Assembly: GCA_049116335.1 (NCBI GenBank)
Contig: JAGDYZ010000011.1
Location: forward strand, 1 to 64,000
DNA: 64,000 nucleotides
Source: CANMIH01 sp049116335
GTDB lineage: Bacteria > Pseudomonadota > Alphaproteobacteria > Rhodobacterales > Rhodobacteraceae
Reading direction: 5' to 3'
Positions 43,549-51,502 of this stretch are shown here, one piece after another. How positions within the stretch are numbered: the first letter of the stretch is position 1; the number at the start of each line of letters is the position of its first letter. Both the position numbers and the translations under genes were made by a program. Under the pieces are notes generated by a model. That model saw only the letters and a program-made list of their open reading frames with translations, did no database searches and had not been told where the DNA came from.

Positions 43549-45285
43549 CTATTGGGCAGCTAGGTTCGGCACAGGGAGTCCACTTTTGAGGCTTTCCCAG
43601 GCGTCATACTGGGCAAGATAGACCTGCCCGGTCAGCTCATCGAGGAAATGCGAGCGCTTGAGACGATCCATAACGGGGCCTTTCACTTCGGACAGATGCA
43701 TAGCGATGCCCATTTCACCTAGGCGCCGGTTCAGCTCTTCCAGCGTTTCAAGCGCGCTCATGTCGACCTCGTTCACCGCGGTGAACATCAACACCACATG
43801 CTTCAAGGGCTGATCACAGGTTACGCGGTTGAGGACATAGTCTTCGAGAAAGCGCGCATTGGCGAAGTACAGGCTTTCGTCCACGCGCAGTGTGACCAGA
43901 TGGTCGTGTGTTTCCACATCATGCCGCAGAATGTTTCGAAAATGCTGGGTGTTGGGGACCAACCCAACCTCTGCAACATGCGGCCGCGACGTTTTGTAAA
44001 GGTGCAGGGCGATCGACAACAGAACACCGGCCGAGACACCGATCTCAACGCCAAATCCAAGCGTCAAAACAATGGTCGCTGCGACAGCCGAGAAGTCGAC
44101 TTTTGAATAGCTCCACGCTTTGGGCAGGATCGAAAAATCAACCAGACTCAGCACCGCAACTATGATGGTGGCTGCAAGGGTGGCTTTGGGCAGAAACACC
44201 AATAGCGGCGTAAACAGCAGGGTCGCCATGGCAATCCCAATGGCGGTAAAGGCGCCCGCAGCGGGAGTTGCGGCCCCTGCATCAAAGTTGACCACTGAGC
44301 GAGAGAACCCCCCGGTTACAGGAAAGCCGCCCGACACTGCGCTGGCGACATTTGATGCACCCAGACCGATCAATTCCTGATCCGGGTCGATGCGCTGGCG
44401 CCGTTTGGCGGCGAGGGTTTGGGCCACAGAGACGGATTCCACAAAACCGATGATCGTGATCAGTAACGCCGAGAGGCCAAGCTGAGACCAGAGCTCAAAG
44501 GAAAAGCTGGGTAGGGTGAAAGGAGGGAGCCCGGTGGGCACGTCACCTACAATTTTCACCCCCCATGCATCCAATCCGAGCCCCCAGGTCACCAGTGTTG
44601 TGACAACTACGGCGGCCACAGGCCCGGCCTTGGCGAGAACCTCGGCCAGTTTAGGAGGAAGGCCAGCATTCAAGAGGAGGGGTTTCAGACCCTTGCGCAC
44701 CCAGAACAGAAAGCTCAGGGCTGAGAGCCCAAGGATGAGCGTGATGGCATTGGTCTCGGCGAGATGGGCCCACATGGTCTGTGCCAATTCGACAAGCGTG
44801 TGGCCATGCATGTCGATGCCAAACAAATGTTTAAGCTGCGAGGCGGCAATCAAAACCCCGGATGCGGTTATAAAGCCTGCAATCACCGGGTGGGATAGGA
44901 AGTTTGCTAGGAACCCCAACCGGAAGGCCCCCATCGCCACAAGCATCACACCTGAGATGAATGCCAGCGTGACCGCCGCCATGGCGATGAGACGGGGATC
45001 GCTCAGCCCGAGATTGCCCACAGCGGCTGCGGTCATCAGCGAGACCACCGCAACGGGGCCAACGGCCAAGGCCCGCGACGTCCCAAAAACCGCGTAGGCC
45101 ACAAGCGGTAAGATCGAGGCATACAACCCCATTTCTGCCGGCAGCCCTGCCAGAAGTGCATAGGCGAGCGATTGGGGGATCAACATGATTGTCACAATGA
45201 TCGCGGCCACACCGTCTGCGATGGCGGTCTCGCGATTGTAGTCGCGCGCCCATGTCAGAATTGGCAGATATCGGGAAAAGGACAT
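43549..45285 (-). CDS. SulP family anion transporter with STAS domain
   Basis: A 578-residue inner-membrane permease. About ten to fourteen hydrophobic segments carry SulP motifs such as VAAIIVTIMLIPQSLAYALL, AGLPAEMGLYASILPL and GFPVTGGFSRSVVNFDAGA. A cytoplasmic STAS domain (about 445-560) includes VDMSALETLEELNRRLGEMG. SulP proteins move sulfate, bicarbonate or other anions. Its promoter contains an ATTC-N8-GAAT operator and it sits downstream of a sulfide oxidase gene, so I infer movement of a sulfur oxyanion, perhaps export of sulfite or sulfate. Confidence 0.92.
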   Translation of the reverse strand: MSFSRYLPILTWARDYNRETAIADGVAAIIVTIMLIPQSLAYALLAGLPAEMGLYASILPLVAYAVFGTSRALAVGPVAVVSLMTAAAVGNLGLSDPRLIAMAAVTLAFISGVMLVAMGAFRLGFLANFLSHPVIAGFITASGVLIAASQLKHLFGIDMHGHTLVELAQTMWAHLAETNAITLILGLSALSFLFWVRKGLKPLLLNAGLPPKLAEVLAKAGPVAAVVVTTLVTWGLGLDAWGVKIVGDVPTGLPPFTLPSFSFELWSQLGLSALLITIIGFVESVSVAQTLAAKRRQRIDPDQELIGLGASNVASAVSGGFPVTGGFSRSVVNFDAGAATPAAGAFTAIGIAMATLLFTPLLVFLPKATLAATIIVAVLSLVDFSILPKAWSYSKVDFSAVAATIVLTLGFGVEIGVSAGVLLSIALHLYKTSRPHVAEVGLVPNTQHFRNILRHDVETHDHLVTLRVDESLYFANARFLEDYVLNRVTCDQPLKHVVLMFTAVNEVDMSALETLEELNRRLGEMGIAMHLSEVKGPVMDRLKRSHFLDELTGQVYLAQYDAWESLKSGLPVPNLAAQ

Positions 45286-45310
45286 GGCAGTCTCCTAAGG
45301 GATGTCCTGC

Positions 45311-45338
45311 CATATATTCAGTAGTGTGAATTTGTAAA
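45311..45338 (-). promoter_or_regulatory. sulP promoter with SqrR/BigR-type operator
   Basis: ATTC-N8-GAAT at 45316-45331 is a perfect match to the reported SqrR consensus. On the minus strand TTTACA (45333-45338) and TATATG (45311-45316) are 16 bases apart, so the operator fills the spacer. The start codon is 26 bases downstream. Confidence 0.65.
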
Positions 45339-45402
45339 GTGTGATTTGGTGTTTTTTGAATATATCATGGTTCCCTCCCCGGCTCGGAGAGGGAGCATAG
45401 CT

Positions 45403-47076
45403 TTACTGCGCTGAAACGCGTTCAGGTTTGGCCAGCCATTCTTTGCCGCGCAGCATCGCCTTCCAATAGATTGGCGGCAAAAGTTGTTCTTTCAATAACC
45501 AGGCCGCTCGGGTTGGCTTGGTGCCATCGATGAGCCATTTCGGGAAAGAGGGCAGCAAGGTGCCCCCATAACCGAATTCCGCGAGAACAATTTTGCCGCG
45601 TTCCACCGTGAGAGGGCAAGAGCCATAGCCGTTGTATGAGGCACTGGGTGATTTGCCCGCGATATCATTTGCGATGTTTTCGGCGACAATGGGCGCCTGA
45701 ATGCGCGCAGCAGCCGCGGTTTTCGCATTTGGTGCATTCATGACATCACCGAGGCTCCAGATATTGTCATAGACTTTATGGCGGAGCGTGTTCGGGTCCA
45801 CATCAATCCAACCGGCGGCATCTGCAAGAGGCGATACCCGAATGAAATCTGGCGCCTTTTGAGGAGGGCAGACATGCATCATATCAAACTCGACCTGCAC
45901 GTCGCGCGGGTCTGTTTCTGGTTCGGAAATGCGAAACGTCGCAGTTTTCCCGGGGCCATCAACGGCGATCAGATTGTGGTAGAAATTCAAAGACGCACGG
46001 TATTTTTTTACATAGCTTTCCAGTGCCGGGACGTAGTCCTTGATGCCAAATAGAACACCACCAGCATTCATGAACTGAATATTGATTTTGTCCAAGGTGC
46101 TGTTGCGAAACCAGTAATCGCCAGACAGGTACAAGGCTTTCTGCGGCGCCCCTGCGCATTTGATTGGCATTGGGGGCTGTGTGAACAACGCACGCCCGGA
46201 TTTAAGCCCTTTGACCAACTCCCAAGTGTAGGGGGCAAGGTCATACCGGTAATTGGATGTCACGCCGTTTTTACCTAGCGTTTCGGTCAGGCCCTCGACG
46301 GCGCCCCAGTCAAGCTTGAGCCCGGGACAGACGATCAAACGATCATATTTTACGACGCGACATCCATCGAGCACCACCGCATTGTTTTCTGGTTCAAAGG
46401 CCGCCACCGCAGACCTGATCCAATGGACGCCGCGTGGGATCAGGCTTGCCATAGTGCGGGCAGTGGTCTGGGCTTCGAAAATACCGCCTCCGACCATGGT
46501 CCAGCCAGGTTGGTAATAGTGCACATCAGCAGGATCAAGCAGGGCGATCTCAAGCTCGGGTTGACGTGTGCGCAGGCTTGATGCGGCGGATATGCCCGCC
46601 GCGCCACCACCCACAACAACAACATCAAATTTGGCGTCACCAGTATCGGTTGGTGTCACACCGCCGTTGACGATCCGGCGGACCACCCCCGACATGTCAA
46701 AGCCTGCGGCTGAGGTCGTGGCCAGAATATCTGCTGGAGGAGATGTCTTGGCCTGACTTAATGACCAAAGCGTTGCCGAGCGTGTCCCTGTCCGGCAATA
46801 GGCGAGGACAGGGCCGGGCAATTCGCGCATCAGGGTGGCAAATTCCTCGGCGGCATCGTCTGTGACCACGCCACTGGTGACGGGCAGAAAACGGGCTTCA
46901 AGACCAAAGGCTTTGGCCGCGCGCGCGATTTCATCATAGAGCGGCTGATCTGCGCCTTCACCATCTGGACGATTGCAAAGGATGGCTCGGAACCCGGCGT
47001 GGGCAATCTGTGCAACGTCCTTGGTTTCGATCTGCGCCGCGACACTCAGTTCGTTGCTAATTTTCTTGAAATCCAT
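45403..47076 (-). CDS. Sulfurtransferase-sulfide:quinone oxidoreductase fusion
   Basis: A 557-residue two-domain protein. Residues 1-110 match the TIGR01244/DUF442 sulfurtransferase type, with Cys94 in AYCRTGTRSATLW. Residues 148-557 match type II sulfide:quinone oxidoreductase: FAD site VVVVGGGAAGISAA, redox Cys307 in PIKCAGAPQKALYLSGD and Cys487 in YNGYGSCPLTV. The enzyme would oxidise sulfide to persulfide, pass electrons to quinone, and hand the sulfane sulfur to the N-terminal domain. An ATTC-N8-GAAT site lies 42 bases upstream of the ATG; sulP follows. Confidence 0.9.
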   Translation of the reverse strand: MDFKKISNELSVAAQIETKDVAQIAHAGFRAILCNRPDGEGADQPLYDEIARAAKAFGLEARFLPVTSGVVTDDAAEEFATLMRELPGPVLAYCRTGTRSATLWSLSQAKTSPPADILATTSAAGFDMSGVVRRIVNGGVTPTDTGDAKFDVVVVGGGAAGISAASSLRTRQPELEIALLDPADVHYYQPGWTMVGGGIFEAQTTARTMASLIPRGVHWIRSAVAAFEPENNAVVLDGCRVVKYDRLIVCPGLKLDWGAVEGLTETLGKNGVTSNYRYDLAPYTWELVKGLKSGRALFTQPPMPIKCAGAPQKALYLSGDYWFRNSTLDKINIQFMNAGGVLFGIKDYVPALESYVKKYRASLNFYHNLIAVDGPGKTATFRISEPETDPRDVQVEFDMMHVCPPQKAPDFIRVSPLADAAGWIDVDPNTLRHKVYDNIWSLGDVMNAPNAKTAAAARIQAPIVAENIANDIAGKSPSASYNGYGSCPLTVERGKIVLAEFGYGGTLLPSFPKWLIDGTKPTRAAWLLKEQLLPPIYWKAMLRGKEWLAKPERVSAQ

Positions 47077-47110
47077 TTGCCGCCCTCAGGTCTTCGAATC
47101 TATCGATGAA

Positions 47111-47138
47111 AATTTACATTCGACAGATTGAATTTGAC
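47111..47138 (-). promoter_or_regulatory. SQR promoter with SqrR/BigR-type operator
   Basis: ATTC-N8-GAAT at 47118-47133 is a perfect match to the SqrR consensus. Weak -35 (GTCAAA, 47133-47138) and -10 (TAAATT, 47111-47116) boxes flank it with 16 bases between them on the minus strand, almost the same geometry as at sulP. Confidence 0.6.
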
Positions 47139-47154
47139 ATGCGGCAATTTGGGA

Positions 47155-47176
47155 GGCCCAACGTTACCGTTGGGCC
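47155..47176. terminator. Hairpin after aminotransferase gene
   Basis: GGCCCAACG (47155-47163) pairs with CGTTGGGCC (47168-47176) around TTAC. The T-run (TTTT) follows on the plus strand; on the minus strand, where the gene ends, no T-run is present, so its strength there is uncertain. Confidence 0.7.
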
Positions 47177-47183
47177 TTTTGCT

Positions 47184-48536
47184 TTAAACGGCAGAGAAGC
47201 CAGCATCGAGGGCGGACAGAACCGTGTCGATCTCCGCCTCTGAAATTGTTAGCGGAGGTGACATGAGGATGTTGTGTGCCCCAAGGCGCACCATGGCACC
47301 CGCTTCATAGGCGGTTTGGTGGATTTTCTTCACGGTGTCATTGTCCATCGGCGTTTTTGCGGCTTTGTCACTGACCAGTTCAATGCCAGTCATAAGCCCA
47401 TGTCCACCGCGCACATCACCGATGATGTCGTACTTCTGAGCGAGTTTCTGGACGCCTTCGAACAATTGTGTGCCACGGGCCGCGGCATTGGTTTTGAGAT
47501 CAAGGCGCAGGGTTTCCTGCAAACAGGCCGTGACAGCAGCAGCGCCGACAGGATGCGCGGAATAGGTGTATCCGTGATAGATCCCGCCCCGTGCCGCGTC
47601 GGAATTTTCGAAGACCTCCGCAACTTTTCCGGAAATCAACGCGGCCCCTACAGGGAAATAGCCTGACGTGATACCTTTGGCGGTGCTCATCATATCCGGT
47701 TTGACACCCCAGTGACGTGCCCCAGACCAGTCGCCAGTTCGGCCAAAGCCGGTGATCACCTCATCTGCGATCAGCAAGATGCCGTAGCGGTCACAGATCT
47801 CGCGCATCAGCGGCATAAAGGTTTCGTGAGGAACAATCACGCCGCCCGCGCCTAGGATCGGCTCCATGATAAAGGCGGCGATGGTGCTGGGATCTTGGAA
47901 CTGGATCTCATCCTCCATTGCCTGAGCAATAAGCTGTGCAAGCTGGGCCGGGTCGGTTTCATTATACGGATTGCGGTAGGTGTAAGGAGCGGGCAGGTGA
48001 TGACAACCGGGCAGCAGCGGTTCATAGTTGATGCGGAAGCGGTTGTTGCCGTTCACTGATGCGCCACCAAAATGCGTGCCGTGGTAACCCTTTTTCAGCG
48101 ACAGGAACTTGGTGCGGGTCGCTTCACCGCGAATGCGGTGGTACTGCCGGGCCAGTCGCAACACAGTTTCAACGGAATCCGATCCTCCTGAAGTAAAGAA
48201 GACCCGCTCGATGCCATCCTCAGCGAAGAATTCTTGAACGGTATAGGCAGCTTCGATGGCCGTTGGGTTGGAGGTGCCTGCAAAGGCGGAGTAGTAGGGC
48301 AGCTCGTGGAGCTGGCTGCTGATCGCCTCTTTGACCTTGGTGTTGGAATACCCGAGGTTCACACACCAGAGCCCGCCAACGGCATCCACGGCCTTGTGTC
48401 CGTCGATATCGGTGATGTTGACGCCTTCCGCCCCCGTGATGATTTTAGGCGGTGCGCTCTGCGCCTCACCCGGATGCCCCATCGGATGCCAGAGCTGTCG
48501 GGCGTTGTTTTCTTTGAGAAAATTTTGGTCTTTCAT
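47184..48536 (-). CDS. Class III PLP aminotransferase
   Basis: A 450-residue omega-amino-acid:pyruvate-type aminotransferase. Typical motifs are DAVGGLWCVNLGYSNTKV, FFTSGGSDSVETVLRLARQ, KKGYHGTHFGGASVNG, ILLIADEVITGFGRTG with the PLP-contacting Asp, and the Schiff-base lysine in MMSTAKGITSGYFPVGA. Substrate cannot be told from sequence; beta-alanine, taurine, GABA or putrescine are possible. Placement ahead of the sulfide genes makes a sulfonate substrate attractive but unproved. ATG 48536 has AGGAGAG; the frame is open to 48659. Confidence 0.88.
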   Translation of the reverse strand: MKDQNFLKENNARQLWHPMGHPGEAQSAPPKIITGAEGVNITDIDGHKAVDAVGGLWCVNLGYSNTKVKEAISSQLHELPYYSAFAGTSNPTAIEAAYTVQEFFAEDGIERVFFTSGGSDSVETVLRLARQYHRIRGEATRTKFLSLKKGYHGTHFGGASVNGNNRFRINYEPLLPGCHHLPAPYTYRNPYNETDPAQLAQLIAQAMEDEIQFQDPSTIAAFIMEPILGAGGVIVPHETFMPLMREICDRYGILLIADEVITGFGRTGDWSGARHWGVKPDMMSTAKGITSGYFPVGAALISGKVAEVFENSDAARGGIYHGYTYSAHPVGAAAVTACLQETLRLDLKTNAAARGTQLFEGVQKLAQKYDIIGDVRGGHGLMTGIELVSDKAAKTPMDNDTVKKIHQTAYEAGAMVRLGAHNILMSPPLTISEAEIDTVLSALDAGFSAV

Positions 48537-48650
48537 GAGATCTCTCCTGTCGGATTTGATCAAATCTTTCCACTGTGCCGCCTCTGTGTCCAGAGGAACC
48601 TGAGCGGAAAGTTTGGAAGACACAGAAAAAAGTAATGATCCAAAATTTGG

Positions 48651-48689
48651 AGAGACCAAAAGAAAACGCCGCCCAGAAGGACGGCGTTT
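48651..48689 (-). terminator. Intrinsic terminator after rpmE
   Basis: On the minus strand AAACGCCGTCC pairs with GGGCGGCGTTT (one wobble) around a TTCT loop and runs into TTTTCTTTT. Confidence 0.88.
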
Positions 48690-48710
48690 CCGAAATCTGA
48701 AGGGGGCAGA

Positions 48711-48932
48711 TTAGAAGCCCAGGCCTTCGTATTTCTTTTTGAACTTCGAAACACGGCCGCCCTGGTCGAGCAGGCGCGAGTTGCCGCCGGTCCATGCCGG
48801 GTGCACGGTGGGGTCGATGTCGAGAACAAGAGTGTCCCCTTCTTTGCCCCATGTGGTGCGGGTCTGGAACTCGGTGCCATCGGTCATTTTGACGGTCACA
48901 ACGTGGTATTCGGGGTGCAGATCTTTTTTCAT
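48711..48932 (-). CDS. rpmE: 50S ribosomal protein L31
   Basis: A 73-residue large-subunit protein. MKKDLHPEYHVVTVKMTDGT and FQTRTTWGKEGDTLVLDID are typical, ending HPAWTGGNSRLLDQGGRV. There is no CxxC zinc pair, so it is the zinc-free form. It follows rplS by 11 bases in one transcript. Confidence 0.96.
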   Translation of the reverse strand: MKKDLHPEYHVVTVKMTDGTEFQTRTTWGKEGDTLVLDIDPTVHPAWTGGNSRLLDQGGRVSKFKKKYEGLGF

Positions 48933-48943
48933 GACCGAGCTCC

Positions 48944-49327
48944 TTACGCGTTCGCGCCCTTGAGGGGCTTATAGTTGGAGTCTTCTGCGATACGGGCCGA
49001 TTTACCACGACGCGAGCGCAGGTAGTACAGTTTGGAGCGACGGACGCGACCACGACGTACAACTTCGATGTATTCGATGTTGGTCGAGTGCAGCGGGAAC
49101 ACACGTTCTACGCCTTCACCAAACGAAATTTTGCGAACAGTGAACGAACCCGCGATGCCTTTGCCGTTTTTACGGCTGATGCATACACCTTCGTAGTTCT
49201 GAACACGGCTGCGCGAGCCTTCAGTCACTTTAAAGCCTACGCGAACGGTGTCGCCGGCTTTGAAATCGGGGATGTTTTTCCCCAGCGCAGCAACCTGCTC
49301 CGCTTCGAGCTGTGCGATCAGATCCAT
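48944..49327 (-). CDS. rplS: 50S ribosomal protein L19
   Basis: A 127-residue large-subunit protein at the 30S-50S interface. It starts MDLIAQLEAEQVAALGK and contains VQNYEGVCISRKNGKGIAG, FPLHSTNIEYIEVVRRG and RSKLYYLRSRRGKSARI. ATG 49327 has AAAGGAGAAG upstream; the longer open frame to 49567 runs through leader sequence and is rejected. In many bacteria trmD precedes rplS directly; here an 826-bp gap separates rplS from the nearest upstream gene. Confidence 0.96.
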   Translation of the reverse strand: MDLIAQLEAEQVAALGKNIPDFKAGDTVRVGFKVTEGSRSRVQNYEGVCISRKNGKGIAGSFTVRKISFGEGVERVFPLHSTNIEYIEVVRRGRVRRSKLYYLRSRRGKSARIAEDSNYKPLKGANA

Positions 49328-50002
49328 GTGATCTTCTCCTTTGATACGACGTGGTTTGCCCACGGATGATGTCTGGTCAGAGCTGCCCTCAAAGAGGAAA
49401 GAATTCACCAGCTGTTCTTTGTTGTGCTTCATCCCTCCGGGGAGGAAACAAAGCGCTTTCGCAAACACGAGTCGCCCCGGGCTTTGAAAGATGGGCCTCC
49501 TTACGGTTTTGTTGCTCGGAAAGCAAGCTTGAACCGGTGCAAAAAGAGGTCTGGTCGGTGGGATCATTCATCATTGAGGATATCCCGGTTCGGGAGCTTC
49601 TCGTACGAATCCGAGATGTTTCGGCGACGTGACTCTAGGGTGATTCCATAAGAAAAACGGTGGTGGCTCTGACATGAACGTGAATGCGCGTGAATTCGTC
49701 TTGCTGGTTGTTTGCTTAATTTGCAAAAACCACCAGAGGGTGATTCATAGACCGTATTGCTATCCTAAAGTATCGGATTCGATAGGTTGCGTGATCAGAG
49801 AGTAAAAATGTAGAGTTCGCTTAGATCAATTATACGATCTGAGTGGTGGGTAACGAGTTCAAATTTGAAATTTGCTGTGTTTGCAGGTTTTGGTTTGCGT
49901 GTAATCGGTGAGTAGTGAGTGTTGCGTAAAGAAATTATGCTTTTGTTATAGATACCTGAGCCAAGGTTTTTATTGGTAAATTCGTTAAATGGTAACTTGG
50001 AT
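49328..50002. other. Gene-free stretch, AT-rich on the right
   Basis: No supported protein gene. The left third (49328-49630) is the rplS leader on the minus strand, with several short hairpins such as TCTCG...CGAGA near 49600. From about 49650 the composition turns AT-rich and stays so to about 50000, unlike the surrounding operons, with short palindromes such as CAAATTTGAAATTTG near 49860. It leads into the RNA candidate at 50003. Confidence 0.6.
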
Positions 50003-50155
50003 CCGTCACTCGGCTTTCTTGGCCCTAGTGAGTGGGGGCTTGATATATTGAGAGAAGAAACCTTTCACATCTTCTCTTGGTTCGGCCGAGTGGCGGTTAT
50101 TTTGGGTAAGTTATTTTAGCTGCGCCGTGGTCTGTTTCAGACTGCGGCGCTTTTT
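50003..50155 (+). ncRNA. Candidate small RNA with intrinsic terminator
   Basis: A 12-bp closing stem pairs CCGTCACTCGGC (50003-50014) with GCCGAGTGGCGG (50085-50096), one wobble. Inside are two hairpins: GGCCCT with GGGGCT (50021-50026, 50035-50040) and AGAGAAGA with TCTTCTCT (50051-50058, 50070-50077). Downstream a 13-bp stem with a TTT loop (50122-50134, 50138-50150) is followed by five T on the plus strand, overlapping the stop codon of the convergent GNAT gene. No plus-strand gene follows, so the transcript would be free-standing. Family unknown; the promoter is not clear. Confidence 0.6.
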
Positions 50156-50633
50156 ACTTGGGGGGGCACAGGTTCAACTTGTAGCCATGATGCGTTGCAG
50201 AGAACCCTAGTGACTCATAAAATGTATGGGCGTCCTGGCGAGAGGCATCGGTTGTCAATTGGACCAGCCCGCAGTTGCGCGCGCGGCACGTGTCGATGGC
50301 CCATTCAAACATAACCCGTCCCAGACCTTTGCTGCGCAGGCCGCGCTGAACGCGAACCGATTCGATTTGGCCGCGCCACAGGCCTTTGCGCGATAGGCCG
50401 GGAATAAATGACAGTTGCAGCACACCCACCACGCCACTTTCCAACTCAGCCACTGCGAGATATTGGTTGGGATCTTCATCTATTGCGGTAAAAGCCGCGT
50501 CATAGACCGGATCAAAAGGTGGGCCCGCCGCTTCACGTGTTGAGCCCAAGGGATCATCTGCCAAAAGATCGACAATCACCTGCAGATCGTCTCGGCGTGC
50601 GGGACGCATTACGAGATTATTCATCATAGGCAT
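50154..50633 (-). CDS. GNAT family N-acetyltransferase
   Basis: A 159-residue acetyltransferase starting MPMMNNLVMRPARRDDLQV; the Met codons at 50627 and 50624 are alternative starts. The acetyl-CoA site reads VQRGLRSKGLGRVMFEWA, and the C-terminus has RQDAHTFYESLGFSATHHGY. The family acetylates many amines; the substrate is unknown. It overlaps the end of trmD by 17 bases and so belongs to its transcript. It is not close to the five-gene GNAT array near 55 kb. Confidence 0.88.
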   Translation of the reverse strand: MPMMNNLVMRPARRDDLQVIVDLLADDPLGSTREAAGPPFDPVYDAAFTAIDEDPNQYLAVAELESGVVGVLQLSFIPGLSRKGLWRGQIESVRVQRGLRSKGLGRVMFEWAIDTCRARNCGLVQLTTDASRQDAHTFYESLGFSATHHGYKLNLCPPK

Positions 50634-51408
50634 CCCACAGGTCAGGGCGACGTTGTTTGGTCAGGTCTTTGCTGGCCTCGTGACGCCATTTTGCAATATC
50701 GCCATGATGGCCTGATAGCAAAACATCGGGAATGCGATGGCCGTTCCACTCTGCTGGTCGGGTGTATTGCGGATGTTCCAGCAACCCGTTTGAGTGGCTT
50801 TCTTCAACGGCACTTTCTGCATTGCCCAGAACGCCCGGCAGTAGCCGGATTGTGGCGTCCAACATGGCTTGCGCGGCGATTTCGCCTCCGGTCAGAACAA
50901 AGTCGCCCAGTGAAACCTCAGACACCCGGTAGTGATCCAGCACTCGTTGATCCACGCCTTCAAAACGTCCGCAGATCATGGTTACACCCGGCAACCGGGC
51001 CCAGTCGCGCGCCATCGCCTGATCAAACCGTTTGCCGCGCGGTGAGAGATAGACAATTGGGCCCGGTGCACGTGAGATTGCGTCTTCGATGGCCCGGCCC
51101 ATCACATCAGGTCGCAACACCATACCCGCGCCGCCACCTGCAGGGGTGTCATCAACGTTGCGGTGTTTGCCCTCACCAAATTCACGCAGATTGGTGGTGT
51201 GCAGTTGCCAGATCCCGTCTTTGAGGGCTTTCCCGGTTAGGCTCGATCCCAAAACACCGGGGAAGGCTTCTGGAAATAGGGTGATCAAATGGGCGTGCCA
51301 GGCATGGGCCAGCTGAGGTGTTTCCCCCATCAGGTCGCGCGGTTTGAGCGAGGGCCGAATGGATTTACGGCCATGAGATTTGGGGGGTGGTGTATCAGAA
51401 GCAGCCAT
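50617..51408 (-). CDS. trmD: tRNA (guanine-N1)-methyltransferase
   Basis: A 263-residue SPOUT methyltransferase making m1G37 in tRNA, which prevents frameshifts. Motifs are VDDTPAGGGAGMVLRPDV, IVYLSPRGKRFDQ, MICGRFEGVDQRVLDHY, SLGDFVLTGGEIAAQAMLD and LEHPQYTRPAEWNG, covering the knot and the AdoMet pocket. A 25-residue charged N-terminal extension is usual in Rhodobacteraceae. ATG 51408 begins this form; the frame is open to 51519. rimM lies upstream with one extra gene between. Confidence 0.95.
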   Translation of the reverse strand: MAASDTPPPKSHGRKSIRPSLKPRDLMGETPQLAHAWHAHLITLFPEAFPGVLGSSLTGKALKDGIWQLHTTNLREFGEGKHRNVDDTPAGGGAGMVLRPDVMGRAIEDAISRAPGPIVYLSPRGKRFDQAMARDWARLPGVTMICGRFEGVDQRVLDHYRVSEVSLGDFVLTGGEIAAQAMLDATIRLLPGVLGNAESAVEESHSNGLLEHPQYTRPAEWNGHRIPDVLLSGHHGDIAKWRHEASKDLTKQRRPDLWDAYDE

Positions 51409-51502
51409 GTGCAACGCAATCCTTTGAGGGCATGCGACCGGGTGTACCAAAGGCAAATCAAAAAGGGGAGGGCCAAGCGACAAGGATAGGCTGCGTGGGC
51501 TC

